Positions 8,182 through 16,143 of a stretch of 64,000 nucleotides of DNA are shown in pieces (within the stretch, counting starts at the first letter, position 1; each line of letters starts with the position of its first letter). The stretch covers positions 1 through 64,000 of the forward strand of contig PLYI01000036.1 of assembly GCA_003151735.1 (NCBI GenBank), written 5' to 3'. The DNA comes from Candidatus Bathyarchaeota archaeon. GTDB lineage: Archaea > Thermoproteota > Bathyarchaeia > Bathyarchaeales > Bathycorpusculaceae. The notes under the pieces were generated by a model. The model did not search any database and was not told where the DNA came from. It was given only the letters and a program-made list of their open reading frames with translations. The position numbers and the translations under genes are program-made.

Positions 8182-9297
8182 TTATAGAAAATTCTGAGCA
8201 TCTCTAATAATTCTTGTTCGAATTTCGTTCTTGATAATACACTTCTCCTTACAGTGCGCTTTGAAAGAGCATTTTGCGCATTGTTTAGCCATCAAAACTT
8301 TGTCGTTGCCGAAATAACGAAACTCAAAAAAGTATCTGCAATTGTCTGGGTTGCTTGGATGAACAAATTCGTTTCTGAAAGAATCTTCACAAAACTCAAC
8401 ACATGAACAACCCTCACAAGCCTCACCCTCATCGTCGTCCACAACAGGGTATTGCTCGCATTCCACAAATACTTCGGCAGGAGAAACAAGGTCTGCGCCA
8501 ACCGACTCCATGAATTTTTTGAGACATTCAAAAATTTTAGGGCACAAAAAACATGTTTTTGGTTCACCAAGTTCAGGGGTAAAAAACTTACCAAAATCTT
8601 TGTATTGCATGCATTCTGAAATTATGGGTGCTTCAACTGTTGCTTCTCGATGTTGAGATGTTAATTTTTTAGGCAATTCAATTGTTTGGTTTCTTCTGAA
8701 CTTAATAGAGCCTAAACACTTCATAACCTGTTTAGGTTTGCAGGTATTGGTGCATTCCCTCAAAATATAGAAGGCTTTTCCATGGGTTCCATCCGATTTG
8801 CAATTTGCCTTCCAAAGTTTATCATAAACGCTTGGATAATGTTTGCATTGTATTTCTAAAAAAAGGTCAATGTTATCTTGTTCTGTGCCATCAAAAGGAA
8901 TTTGTTCAGAACTGCACTCGCAATCTCGGCAGCATACCCTTGCTTCGAAACTATCAACAATGAATTTTACTTCAACGATAATTTGTGTGTTAACCAAACC
9001 ACAAAACGGACAATGATAAACTCCGTGATAGTGCAGCATTTCAGAGATTTGTACGCATCTTTCCCGCAAGCAACAAACTAAACACTCATCGCTGTAAATC
9101 GTTGATGCACCGCACAACTTGCCAAGGCACGGATGCTTTTCTATTAGCTCATAAGTCACTGAAAGCCCCATGCAGAGCTCTAAATCGTCACATTGTCCAC
9201 AATTACTTCTTGGTTTGACCCTCCCCCCTTCGCTTACTCTTATGTGATGCCCTGCTTCATCAAAAGTTTTAGGAAAACCAAAACATGATTCAAACAT
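8182..9297 (-). CDS. Large Cys-rich, multi-zinc-ribbon-like protein (371 aa)
   Basis: The frame is open further upstream, but the ATG at 9295-9297 has a clear AAAGGTGA ribosome-binding site and gives a start of MFESCFGF, so I use it. The product has many paired cysteines spread over its full length (CGQCDDLELC, CLVCCLRERC, CPFCG, CCRDCEC, CFLCPKIFEC, CEGCSC, CAKCSFKAHC). These suggest several zinc- or iron-sulfur-binding modules. There are no membrane segments. I know no named family. It sits in the minus-strand operon with the HerA-type ATPase. The cysteine spacing CxxCxxxxxC recurs, which hints at internal repetition of one module. Confidence 0.75.
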   Translation of the reverse strand: MFESCFGFPKTFDEAGHHIRVSEGGRVKPRSNCGQCDDLELCMGLSVTYELIEKHPCLGKLCGASTIYSDECLVCCLRERCVQISEMLHYHGVYHCPFCGLVNTQIIVEVKFIVDSFEARVCCRDCECSSEQIPFDGTEQDNIDLFLEIQCKHYPSVYDKLWKANCKSDGTHGKAFYILRECTNTCKPKQVMKCLGSIKFRRNQTIELPKKLTSQHREATVEAPIISECMQYKDFGKFFTPELGEPKTCFLCPKIFECLKKFMESVGADLVSPAEVFVECEQYPVVDDDEGEACEGCSCVEFCEDSFRNEFVHPSNPDNCRYFFEFRYFGNDKVLMAKQCAKCSFKAHCKEKCIIKNEIRTRIIRDAQNFL

Positions 9298-9379
9298 TAC
9301 TTTCACCTTTAAGAAACAAGTTATCTGACATTTTCGTTCATCCTGTTTTTGTTTTTCAAAAAAGAAAAAAAGAGATTGT

Positions 9380-9709
9380 TTACTCGCTATCTTCTTCCTC
9401 AATGTGTTCTTCGAGCTTTGCTTCTGTGTCTTCGACTTCTTCCTTGACTTGCTCTAGCTGCTCTTGTGCTTTCTGTGCTTGCTTTTGTGCCTTTACGTCT
9501 GCCGTCGGATTTGTATTTATCATGATATTAGTGACCTTCAGCATTTTCGGGTCTTTTCCCTCATTAATCCACGATTTCTCAAGACAATAGCTTTGCTGAG
9601 GTTCTTCACAGTCCTTACATCTTGTCGGCATTGTCAGTTCGCTTTTACGTTTTTCAAGATGAGACCACAAAAATTTGCGCCTAGTGCCACAATCAACTAT
9701 TTCTTCCAT
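9380..9709 (-). CDS. Small protein with zinc-binding CxxC and acidic coiled-coil tail (109 aa)
   Basis: A strong GGAGGTGA ribosome-binding site precedes the ATG at 9709. Residues 1-45 are basic and contain CKDCEEPQQSYC, a likely metal knuckle. Residues 70-109 are an acidic, Gln/Glu-rich helix that probably forms a coiled coil (QAQKAQEQLEQVKEEVED). The opposite charges of the two ends suggest a DNA- or RNA-binding adaptor, but this is inference. It lies about 80 bp upstream of the Cys-rich gene on the same strand. Confidence 0.65.
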   Translation of the reverse strand: MEEIVDCGTRRKFLWSHLEKRKSELTMPTRCKDCEEPQQSYCLEKSWINEGKDPKMLKVTNIMINTNPTADVKAQKQAQKAQEQLEQVKEEVEDTEAKLEEHIEEEDSE

Positions 9710-9766
9710 TTCGATTCACCTCCATGTTTCGTGACTTAATTTTTTCAACCTTATCTTCAGTGATTT

Positions 9767-10063
9767 TCAATCTTTCAAAACACATTTTCTCTCAGCCTCT
9801 TCCTCAAGTTTCTTCAAGTAATTGGCAAACCATCTTTCTAGATGCAGATGCTTCTTGTGCCACACCTTACGAGACCCCAAAAAAATCATGCCTAAATCAC
9901 GAAGATGGTAAATTTGTTTTTGCAGTGAAAATCTGGAGCGGTTTTGAAGGTTGCAGACTTCCGCTAAGTCATTTAAAGTAAAGTTGTCGGATAAGCGTTC
10001 CCAATTCAAAAGAATGGAGTCGTAGATATGCAGCTTTAACGTGATTTTATCTTCATTTTTCAA
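9767..10063 (-). CDS. Winged-helix DNA-binding protein (98 aa)
   Basis: The TTG start at 10061-10063 is preceded by AAAGGTGA. The protein is mostly helical, with LNDLAEVCNLQNRSRFSL and then QIYHLRDLGMIFLGS, which fit the recognition helix and wing of a small wHTH domain (about 25-65). The C-terminal 30 residues are a charged helix. It is the first gene of the minus-strand cluster running down to 6748 and so may be its regulator. The family is not known to me. Confidence 0.6.
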   Translation of the reverse strand: MKNEDKITLKLHIYDSILLNWERLSDNFTLNDLAEVCNLQNRSRFSLQKQIYHLRDLGMIFLGSRKVWHKKHLHLERWFANYLKKLEEEAERKCVLKD

Positions 10064-10558
10064 CCTATTTCACCTTTAAACCTCAAATTAGACTTATTTA
10101 GTTAAGCAAGTAAGAACTCGACTCTTAGCCCATATAATCGTTTAGCCTAACTTTCAAAAACGCTGAAAAAAATTACGTTCGGTATCTCGGCAAGTAATAA
10201 AACAGCCATAATTTAGCCATTTCACGTTCTTACAAAAACGAAAAATGTTTGCTGAAGTAAAGAATCCGCTTAAAGTCCATGCCTTTCTATTATCACAACT
10301 TGCTTACCTATAATGTACTTTATAGATTTGCGCACGCTTGTTTCTTACGTTAGCCAAATTTTAGCAAACCCTTTCAAAAGTCACTGACTTGAAAAGATTA
10401 ACAGACATTATTTTCAATCCAACTACTATGCATGTTTCTACATGCTGATAACCCGTGTTAGCTCGCCCGAAGTCTATGCTTCATAGCGGAATGCTGTGAC
10501 TTGAAACCAAGAATCTCTTCAATCTTTTTCGTAAGGCAAGAATGAGCACCTTCTTTTT
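10064..10558. other. Intergenic region, one hairpin seen
   Basis: No gene can be supported. GCATGT-TTCT-ACATGC at 10430-10445 is a perfect 6-bp stem with a 4-base loop. It could be a terminator-like or operator hairpin between the two minus-strand blocks. The promoter of the 98-aa gene should lie at the left end (AT-rich stretch around 10085-10140). Confidence 0.35.
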
Positions 10559-11524
10559 TTAAAGCTCTGGTGGATAATAATTATTCCCCAAAAAACGCAT
10601 AGGTATTTTGTTTATCATTTGTAACTCTTTGGTAAGAGTTTGGTCATCTAAGATATTCCATAAGATAAGGCAAATTAAGTTAGTTAAAAGCCCAGACCGA
10701 AGTTGAAAACCTTTGACTCCATGAAGCGAAGCATTTCTTAAATCATAAATTGAATCCCATCCATCATCGGTTGGCGAGCTTGCCGAAATAATTTTGTCAA
10801 TTTCTAACCTGAAATCTCGTAGATTATTTGAAATATCAGGTTTTGATAGAACAGCGCTACCGTTCTCTTCAAGGGCACGTAAAATTTTAGCTAAACTGTT
10901 AATCTTCCGACTACCTTTATGAAATATATCGTGACCAGCTCTAAATGTTGCAAGGGGATTACCATCACAATCAATAAGCGGAGATAGTGCAAACTTAGCC
11001 AAGCCTTCCAAAACGGGATAACATATGTACATTAAAAAAACGTCCCTGCTATCTACTAAGTCCTTGACAGGTTGCGAAACTATTTCACTAGTTGCTCTGT
11101 TAAGTCTTTCAAGTGATGGAACACCCTGTTGATGAACATTCAATTTAGCAAAGTTAGCTGCCATAAGAGCCTTGAAACCATCCTGTAATTCCCAATCTCT
11201 AAGTTGGGGTGTTATTAATGAACGGTTTACTATGTCGTTCGTAAGCGCCCAAAACCAAAAACTGTCATATTCAACTTGAATAGCAAACTCTCTAACTAAG
11301 TATATTGGCAATCTTCTTAGGATATTTATTGACAATTCGTGAAGCTTGCAGTGGGAGACTATCAATAAATCACTTTGACCAAAAAAGTTGCAGCTCATAT
11401 TCTCTTCTTGAAATTGCGATACTCCGATGAACTTTTGCTTCAGTGGTAATGATTTTATCAAATAATCTTGAACAAGCCGTTTGATATCTTGCTCAGTTAT
11501 CGCCTGATGAGGTAAATTTGCCAA
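10559..11524 (-). CDS. HEPN-motif protein (321 aa), possible RNase effector
   Basis: The C-terminal part holds YDLRNASLHG, in which Arg263, Asn264 and His268 form the RxxxxH signature (RNxxxH) of HEPN-type nucleases. Helices flank it on both sides (about 205-245 and 275-300). The N-terminal 180 residues are helical and unknown to me. HEPN proteins often act as toxins or abortive-infection RNases that cut cellular RNA. The gene stands alone within the mobile element, without an obvious antitoxin next to it. The start is TTG at 11522-11524, and its ribosome-binding site is poor. The HEPN call rests on one motif and the helical context. Confidence 0.55.
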   Translation of the reverse strand: MANLPHQAITEQDIKRLVQDYLIKSLPLKQKFIGVSQFQEENMSCNFFGQSDLLIVSHCKLHELSINILRRLPIYLVREFAIQVEYDSFWFWALTNDIVNRSLITPQLRDWELQDGFKALMAANFAKLNVHQQGVPSLERLNRATSEIVSQPVKDLVDSRDVFLMYICYPVLEGLAKFALSPLIDCDGNPLATFRAGHDIFHKGSRKINSLAKILRALEENGSAVLSKPDISNNLRDFRLEIDKIISASSPTDDGWDSIYDLRNASLHGVKGFQLRSGLLTNLICLILWNILDDQTLTKELQMINKIPMRFLGNNYYPPEL

Positions 11525-11639
11525 TGGAAAGCCTCAACACGTTATCTTTGACTTAGCCTTTTATGTTTTTGTAGACAAATGATGATTTTAATTCTCTATT
11601 GATAATAAAATGGACTTTCAGACTTTTCAAAATCGCTAA

Positions 11640-11834
11640 TTATGAATCTATCAGTCGCTGTATTTGTTGGAGTTCCATGGCAACCTTGGTTCCTTTGTCT
11701 GTTAAGCTGTAAAAGCTTTGAATAGGTTTCGTGTCCACAACTTTTCTTTTTATGAGCCCTTCTTCTTCAAGGTCTTTAAGGCTCAAACTCAAAGTCCCTC
11801 GACTAGTCATCAATGCGGACACTTCTGAATGCAC
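11640..11834 (-). pseudogene. 5'-truncated winged-helix regulator
   Basis: The GTG-started frame gives a 64-residue protein that begins in the middle of a helix-turn-helix: SALMTSRGTLSLSLKDLEEE is the recognition part, and GLIKRKVVD plus FYSLTDKGTKV form the wing. The same frame is open upstream to about 11897 and encodes a plausible first helix (PLLLHFLPQPSLKPF) but offers no start codon. I therefore read it as a decayed MarR/PadR-like repressor gene. A short functional version from the GTG cannot be excluded. Confidence 0.5.
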
Positions 11835-12060
11835 AAAAGGCTTGAGAGAAGGTTGAGGAAGGAAATGCAGTAAAAGTGGAAAAAAAGAAACTTATTGCGG
11901 TTCTTAAAGGAGAAACAAAGAAGAATTTTGTTCTTCAAGACGTGACGGAATGGTACGATGTTTCTTCGTTCTATCTAAAAAATCTTTAAAGCCTAATGCC
12001 ATAGAAATCGTCCTCCAGCTAACTTAAGCATTAGAGGCACATACAGTTTATGGGCGCATT

Positions 12061-12183
12061 CTATGCTTTTTTCGCATTCACCACAATCTTGTGGTGATAC
12101 AAAGTTAGGTGCTGAGACAGGTAACTTTTGTCGTTGGGGGCTTCGATGATTTCTACAGTCCAGTTTTGTTCATGTTCACACAT
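12061..12183 (-). CDS. Small protein (40 aa) directly abutting the 617-aa gene
   Basis: The ATG at 12181-12183 follows the TAG of the 617-aa gene without a gap. A perfect GGAGGTGA ribosome-binding site lies inside the end of that gene, which strongly suggests translation. The 40 residues begin MCEHEQNWTVEIIEA and end with KKA; I see Cys2, His4 and a His pair but no known domain. Translational coupling implies a role tied to the large P-loop protein. Confidence 0.6.
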   Translation of the reverse strand: MCEHEQNWTVEIIEAPNDKSYLSQHLTLYHHKIVVNAKKA

Positions 12184-14037
12184 CTATTGTGTCACCTCCA
12201 TGTCATTGAGAAGTTGCTGAGCTTTGGCTTTCTCTTCATCCGAAACTTGTCTGATTGGTTGTTGCGATGTAGGGGAGAAGTTCTTAATTGAGTATATCAT
12301 CGGTTTAGTTCCAGCCTTCTTCCAATCTCTGTCGGGGTCTTCTGAAATCATGTCTTGCTCTTTCAGTGTCTCAATTAATCTGTAGAATTTGTCTGCAACC
12401 AATTTTGAAGCCCGAAGCAACTCGGTTTTATGCATTCTCCCATTGTTAGCTCTCAGTAGGCTAAGTATTCTGTTAATCTCGGCTTCGTCGGTTTTAACTA
12501 TGTTTGACATAACGTTTGTTGACCATTCGGTAATAATTTGTTCAAAGTCTTCCATGTTTAGTTTAACGTGATTAATTGTCCACTCTATTTCGGTTTGAGA
12601 AGCAAGCAGTCCAATAGTTTTAACGTCGGGAAGTATTCCGCTGTGTATTATCCGATTAGTCTCAGCATCGCTCTCGTCTGGATTCCCATCTTGTGTAACC
12701 TTAATCTTTAACAGTCTTTGCTCGTTGACAGCTAAGCATATGACCATGAGATATTTGTAGCATAATTCAGCCCACATGCTCCAAACAGCGGCTCGGATAT
12801 AGTCCTTGTTTTTTACAAAGAGGTCTCTTTCGTGAGACATTGTGTTAGCAAAATCTACTAGCATATGTTGCGCTTGTTTACCGAACACCCTTACAGCGAT
12901 TGGGATTTCTTGTGTTACTTCCTTTAACTTTAACAATCTTTCAGCATAACTGTGAATCTCTTTTTCTCTTAATGACTTTGGTAAGAAGAAGCCAGAGTCA
13001 ATGTCTTTGTTCTTTCCAGAAGGAATTCTAATCCACAGAACTCGTCTTCCATGACCGCTTAAAAACCATGATTCTTTATCTAAACATTTGTAAACATATT
13101 CGGTGGTACTGCTCAGAAAGCTAACGTCAACATCTTTTCCATCAGTTTCTTCGAACGGTATTGTTTTGCCTTTGTCGTCTTTGTCTTTGCTTCCAATAAT
13201 TAGGCGCGATTGCACTCTTCCTTCAAATAACGTCAGTAGAAATTCAAGAAGCGCTCTGTTGTATCCGTTTCCTGTGCTGTCTTTGGCTACCGTGGTGAAT
13301 TCTTGAAGGTAAATTAATCCATAGGCTTTCTTTGTCGTTAAGTATTTTCCCATTGCCTCTTTAGTGAAATGCGAAGGGAGAAAGAAATTGTATCCTCTCT
13401 CTGCAAGAGTCTGCCTTAAAGGTCGATAGTATTCCTTTTCTGGTTGGTCTTTTACCGTACCGCTTGAACCTTCACCTATGAATACGAAGATTGGTCTTAA
13501 TTTTCCAATCTGGTCCTCAAAACGAAGGGTATCGTGAAACATCATCCCAAAATGAGTTATTGCTTGCGCTTCAACCCAGTGGTAGTCTGAGTTTGGCAAT
13601 TCTTTGGTAATTTCGTTTGTTATGTCGCTTATCCAATTGTGTCTTAAAGCGTATTCTCGTTTCATTTTTTCAATTTCAGATAGCATTTCTTGCTTTGTCA
13701 TGACAGGTTCTGGTGGCTTGATTGTCTCTTTATCGGATTCTTGTTCTTGTGGGAATATTTCGTTCTCATAGACTTCGTTGTCTTCGTTGTTTTGCTCTTC
13801 GCCTATTCCCAAGTTTTCTTCGAAGAATTGTTCCTCTTCAGCATCGAGTGGGTTAAAACGAGATTCAACTTCGGCTTCTTCCAGTGTTAGTGGCTGTTCT
13901 GGTTCAGGATGCAGATGTAGCTGATAGTTTGATTCGTTTAAAGTCTCTTGGTCATCATGGCTTTTGAGTTCTTCGAAGTCTTTGCTGGTTAAAGGCTTGT
14001 CATCAACAAGAATTTTTTTGTCAGGTTGCTCTTTCAT
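12184..14037 (-). CDS. Large P-loop protein with C-terminal winged helix, candidate element replication ATPase
   Basis: The 617-residue product has an acidic, low-complexity N-terminus (1-112). An ATPase-like core follows, with a divergent P-loop IGEGSSGTVKD at about 187-197 and a Walker B-like GLIYLQEF at about 240-247. A C-terminal wHTH (RILSLLRANNGRMHKTELLR, about 524-543) completes it. The layout resembles DUF3987-type or primase-linked helicases found in plasmids and proviruses. The P-loop lacks the usual GK[ST] (it has GT), so ATP binding is uncertain. The neighbouring inverted repeat and small DNA-binding genes support a replication role. I cannot exclude a terminase-like or partition role. 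Confidence 0.6.
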   Translation of the reverse strand: MKEQPDKKILVDDKPLTSKDFEELKSHDDQETLNESNYQLHLHPEPEQPLTLEEAEVESRFNPLDAEEEQFFEENLGIGEEQNNEDNEVYENEIFPQEQESDKETIKPPEPVMTKQEMLSEIEKMKREYALRHNWISDITNEITKELPNSDYHWVEAQAITHFGMMFHDTLRFEDQIGKLRPIFVFIGEGSSGTVKDQPEKEYYRPLRQTLAERGYNFFLPSHFTKEAMGKYLTTKKAYGLIYLQEFTTVAKDSTGNGYNRALLEFLLTLFEGRVQSRLIIGSKDKDDKGKTIPFEETDGKDVDVSFLSSTTEYVYKCLDKESWFLSGHGRRVLWIRIPSGKNKDIDSGFFLPKSLREKEIHSYAERLLKLKEVTQEIPIAVRVFGKQAQHMLVDFANTMSHERDLFVKNKDYIRAAVWSMWAELCYKYLMVICLAVNEQRLLKIKVTQDGNPDESDAETNRIIHSGILPDVKTIGLLASQTEIEWTINHVKLNMEDFEQIITEWSTNVMSNIVKTDEAEINRILSLLRANNGRMHKTELLRASKLVADKFYRLIETLKEQDMISEDPDRDWKKAGTKPMIYSIKNFSPTSQQPIRQVSDEEKAKAQQLLNDMEVTQ

Positions 14038-14064
14038 ACTGAAACCATCTTTTTAGGTTTAGTT

Positions 14065-14196
14065 TTATGGTGTAGAATGCTTGTTTAAGTCGTGGATAAC
14101 TAATTGGTTGTGAGTGTGCTTCTCAGTATAGCCGTAGAAGACTTTACCGCACTTAGGGCATTTTTCAGTGAACATTTCGGTTTGTTTTTTCTCCAT
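14065..14196 (-). CDS. C2H2 zinc-finger protein (43 aa)
   Basis: This short gene has AAGGTGA 6 bases before its ATG. It encodes a single C2H2-like finger, CPKCGKVFYGYT followed by His27, His29, His35 and His40, so the ligands are Cys13, Cys16 and two of the histidines. Single-finger proteins of this kind are common in archaeal viruses and plasmids, where they bind DNA. It ends 27 bp before the start of the 617-aa gene and is probably co-transcribed with it. A dyad overlaps its likely promoter. Confidence 0.7.
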   Translation of the reverse strand: MEKKQTEMFTEKCPKCGKVFYGYTEKHTHNQLVIHDLNKHSTP

Positions 14197-14213
14197 ATTT
14201 TTCACCTTATATA

Positions 14214-14226
14214 GGGTAATATACCC
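14214..14226. promoter_or_regulatory. Dyad operator GGGTA-N3-TACCC upstream of the zinc-finger gene
   Basis: A perfect 5-bp inverted repeat with a 3-bp spacer lies 17 bp upstream of the zinc-finger start, next to TATATAAGG. The position suits a repressor site acting on the zinc-finger/617-aa operon; the zinc-finger protein itself is a natural candidate for autoregulation. Confidence 0.45.
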
Positions 14227-14714
14227 CTTTAGCTTCCGAGAAAAGGCTTCTTACATATAAATCTAACCTCGAACTTTCTAGCACTCACTCGATAAATTAA
14301 GCTCCATTTAATAAAAGGGGGATGAAATGAGCTTATTAAGGTTCGAACTTTTTGAAACTATATAGTTTTTATAGTTTATTATATATTGGCTCTGGGTCGA
14401 TAGCAAAACCAATCGTAAATAATGGTATAAACCATCGTTCGGCTTGTTATGGGGCTTATTTGTGAAAATAGTTGTTTTTATGGGTTATTAAATGATAGTA
14501 GTATTTTGGATATAGTAACCTCTTAGCAGATTAAGACTCGGTAATAGCCAATATTAAATTTCAATACCCCCTTACTGCATAAGTATATACTACTATCATT
14601 AAATAACCACAAATTAAAGTCCTTTTAGTGAATAAGCTGAATAAAAAGGCGATTAATGGTTTTTATGTTTATCTACGATTATCTATTATTAAATTTCAAA
14701 ACCGCGAATTCGGC
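14227..14714. repeat. AT-rich intergenic region with a 22-bp inverted repeat (candidate origin)
   Basis: The two arms lie at 14483-14504 and 14587-14608. Each contains ATGATAGTAGTAT (or its complement), and they differ at one position of 22. The 82-bp spacer is AT-rich. ATTAAATTTCAA recurs as a direct repeat near 14553 and 14687. No gene can be supported between 14227 and 14714. Such a structure between a candidate replication gene and a regulatory operon is typical of plasmid origins or of a strong operator pair, but neither is proven. Confidence 0.55.
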
Positions 14715-14888
14715 TCATTTCAATGGTGTTTTCTGCCCTTTTTCACAAGCAACTTTAACCAAGCTAAAAGTGGTTCCAGCAACCGACGCTTTTCGGACAG
14801 CAACCAATTTACCCCTGTTATTATCGAGAAGTTTGGTTGCTAGATCAATGCATGGCTGATATGGGTCTGAAACGGCAACAGAGGACAT
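14715..14888 (-). CDS. Small protein (57 aa) coupled to the ribbon-helix-helix gene
   Basis: The ATG overlaps the stop of the upstream gene by one base (TAATG), a classic sign of translational coupling. The 57 residues start MSSVAVSDPYQPCIDLATKL and end in a Lys-rich tail. I do not recognise a domain. It is the last gene of the operon that carries the half-TBP. Confidence 0.5.
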   Translation of the reverse strand: MSSVAVSDPYQPCIDLATKLLDNNRGKLVAVRKASVAGTTFSLVKVACEKGQKTPLK

Positions 14889-15091
14889 TATTTTTCCTCC
14901 ACGTTTAGAGTTTTCATCAAATTATTGAATTCTTCTTCATTTACGAAACTGTACGTCCACTTGTCATTTGGAGTTGAATTGTATTTGAGCAAAAGAAGGT
15001 TGGTTACTTGATTCAATGAACCAGCTTTCGACTCTGCTCTTAGGTTTTCCAGTTCTTTCCAGACTTCCCTTGTAACTTCAACAGTTTTCAT
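14888..15091 (-). CDS. Ribbon-helix-helix-like small protein (67 aa)
   Basis: The N-terminus MKTVEVTREVWKELENL followed by a helix and SLNQVTNLLLLKY fits the beta-strand/helix/helix plan of RHH DNA-binding proteins. The last 25 residues are acidic. It starts 3 bp after the stop of the half-TBP gene and overlaps the following 57-aa gene, so the three are translated as a unit. RHH proteins usually dimerise and repress their own operon. Confidence 0.6.
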   Translation of the reverse strand: MKTVEVTREVWKELENLRAESKAGSLNQVTNLLLLKYNSTPNDKWTYSFVNEEEFNNLMKTLNVEEK

Positions 15092-15094
15092 TGT

Positions 15095-15397
15095 TTAACC
15101 TCTAACCCTGTTTAGCTGCGATTTTAGCTTCTGTATTGCTTCGTAGATTTCTTGCTCTTTGGCGGCTGTGCAAACCAGCTTTCCGCTTGCAAACAAAAGA
15201 ATTACGCCTTTAGTTTTCTCTACTCGAATAACTAAGCCTGGAAAATGTTCTGGTTCGTAGGTCGAGTTTTTCAAAATAGCAGATGTTTTTTCAAGGTCAA
15301 TTGTAGCGCTTAAGCTTGTGGAGGCAACAAAGGTTTGGGTTTTTAATTTGGGTTTGCTGATTACTATTTTGTTCCCTTCAAATTCTTTGACTTTCAT
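15095..15397 (-). CDS. Single-repeat ('half') TATA-binding protein
   Basis: Residues 22-92 match one TBP repeat in order: FVASTSLSATIDLEKTSAIL, then YEPEHFPGLVIRV, then GVILLFASGKLVCTAAK and a final helix AIQKLKSQL. Normal archaeal TBP has two such repeats in about 180-190 residues; this protein is only 100 residues and has one. The EPEHFPG loop and FASGKLVCTAAK strand are well kept, so it is not simply decayed. It could dimerise on a TATA box, pair with the host TBP, or act as a competitor that redirects transcription. It overlaps a small upstream frame by ATGA and is followed 3 bp later by the RHH gene. Confidence 0.85.
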   Translation of the reverse strand: MKVKEFEGNKIVISKPKLKTQTFVASTSLSATIDLEKTSAILKNSTYEPEHFPGLVIRVEKTKGVILLFASGKLVCTAAKEQEIYEAIQKLKSQLNRVRG

Positions 15398-15492
15398 AAA
15401 AATTTCCCAGCTAAGTCTTTCAATCTGAAACGTCCATCGAGATTACTCCAATTCACCATCAAACAATACGAATTGTAGCTTTTCATAGGCAT
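15394..15492 (-). CDS. Possible leader ORF overlapping the half-TBP start
   Basis: A 32-codon frame beginning MPMKSYNSYCLMV ends in a TGA that overlaps the half-TBP ATG (ATGA). The frame is open further upstream, but an archaeal TATA-like stretch (ATATTTAAAAAT on the minus strand, near 15549-15560) lies about 60 bp before this start, so the longer version is unlikely. It may couple translation to the TBP gene. Coding is not certain. Confidence 0.3.
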   Translation of the reverse strand: MPMKSYNSYCLMVNWSNLDGRFRLKDLAGKFL

Positions 15493-15697
15493 CGATTTCG
15501 AGATAGTTAAAATTCCCAAATAAACGTTATTATGGACTTGCAAAAATAGAATTTTTAAATATCTACGGAAGGCAATTTTGGCTTTTGAATTTATCTTGAA
15601 ATTTTTAACTAATTTACTTACAGACAGAAAAAACACCTATAAATGCTCTAATAATGCAAAAGAAAAGTGGTGAGTCAAAATTTTTAACTCTGTGTTT

Positions 15698-16069
15698 TCA
15701 AACGGTCTCCGCTTTTCGTTTTAGGATATCGTTGACTGTGTCTTCGCAAATTTTTTTGGATACCTCCTTGTCTAAATCGTTAATATTGACAATTATTTCA
15801 AACGATGATTTAGGTCTGCCTTTGTTATCGACGGTATCTATTGTCCACGTAATTTTGTTGTTACATAAGATTTTACTTGTTTTCTTTTGGTCTTTGAGGG
15901 ATTTTTTCTTTTGAAATGAACTTTGGTCGAATATTATCTGGCGGTCGCCATTTTTTTCTGGAGGACCAAGCGTTGCGCTAGTTCTAACATTTAGGTTTTT
16001 AAGTGCTTCCCATTGTTTGTTTTCTGTCGGAAGCTTGACAGTTTTTGATTTAGGTTTCATTTTATTCAT
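15698..16069 (-). CDS. Hypothetical basic protein (123 aa)
   Basis: The ATG-started 123-residue product is Lys-rich in its first 65 residues. Its C-terminal half is more structured (KITWTIDTVDNKGRP followed by FEIIVNINDLDKEVSKKI). No family is known to me. It is divergent from the 163-aa winged-helix gene across a 74-bp gap containing TATATATAG, so that regulator may control it. Confidence 0.55.
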   Translation of the reverse strand: MNKMKPKSKTVKLPTENKQWEALKNLNVRTSATLGPPEKNGDRQIIFDQSSFQKKKSLKDQKKTSKILCNNKITWTIDTVDNKGRPKSSFEIIVNINDLDKEVSKKICEDTVNDILKRKAETV

Positions 16070-16143
16070 TTTTTAACTTCTCCGTCATTTTGTATTTCTA
16101 TATATAGTCGCAAGTGGTTTTTATTGGGCATTGATGTTACTGG

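Noticed and set aside
15493-15636. Upstream half of the 80-codon frame before the half-TBP
   Set aside because: A TATA-like promoter lies inside it, and its composition is typical of AT-rich non-coding DNA.
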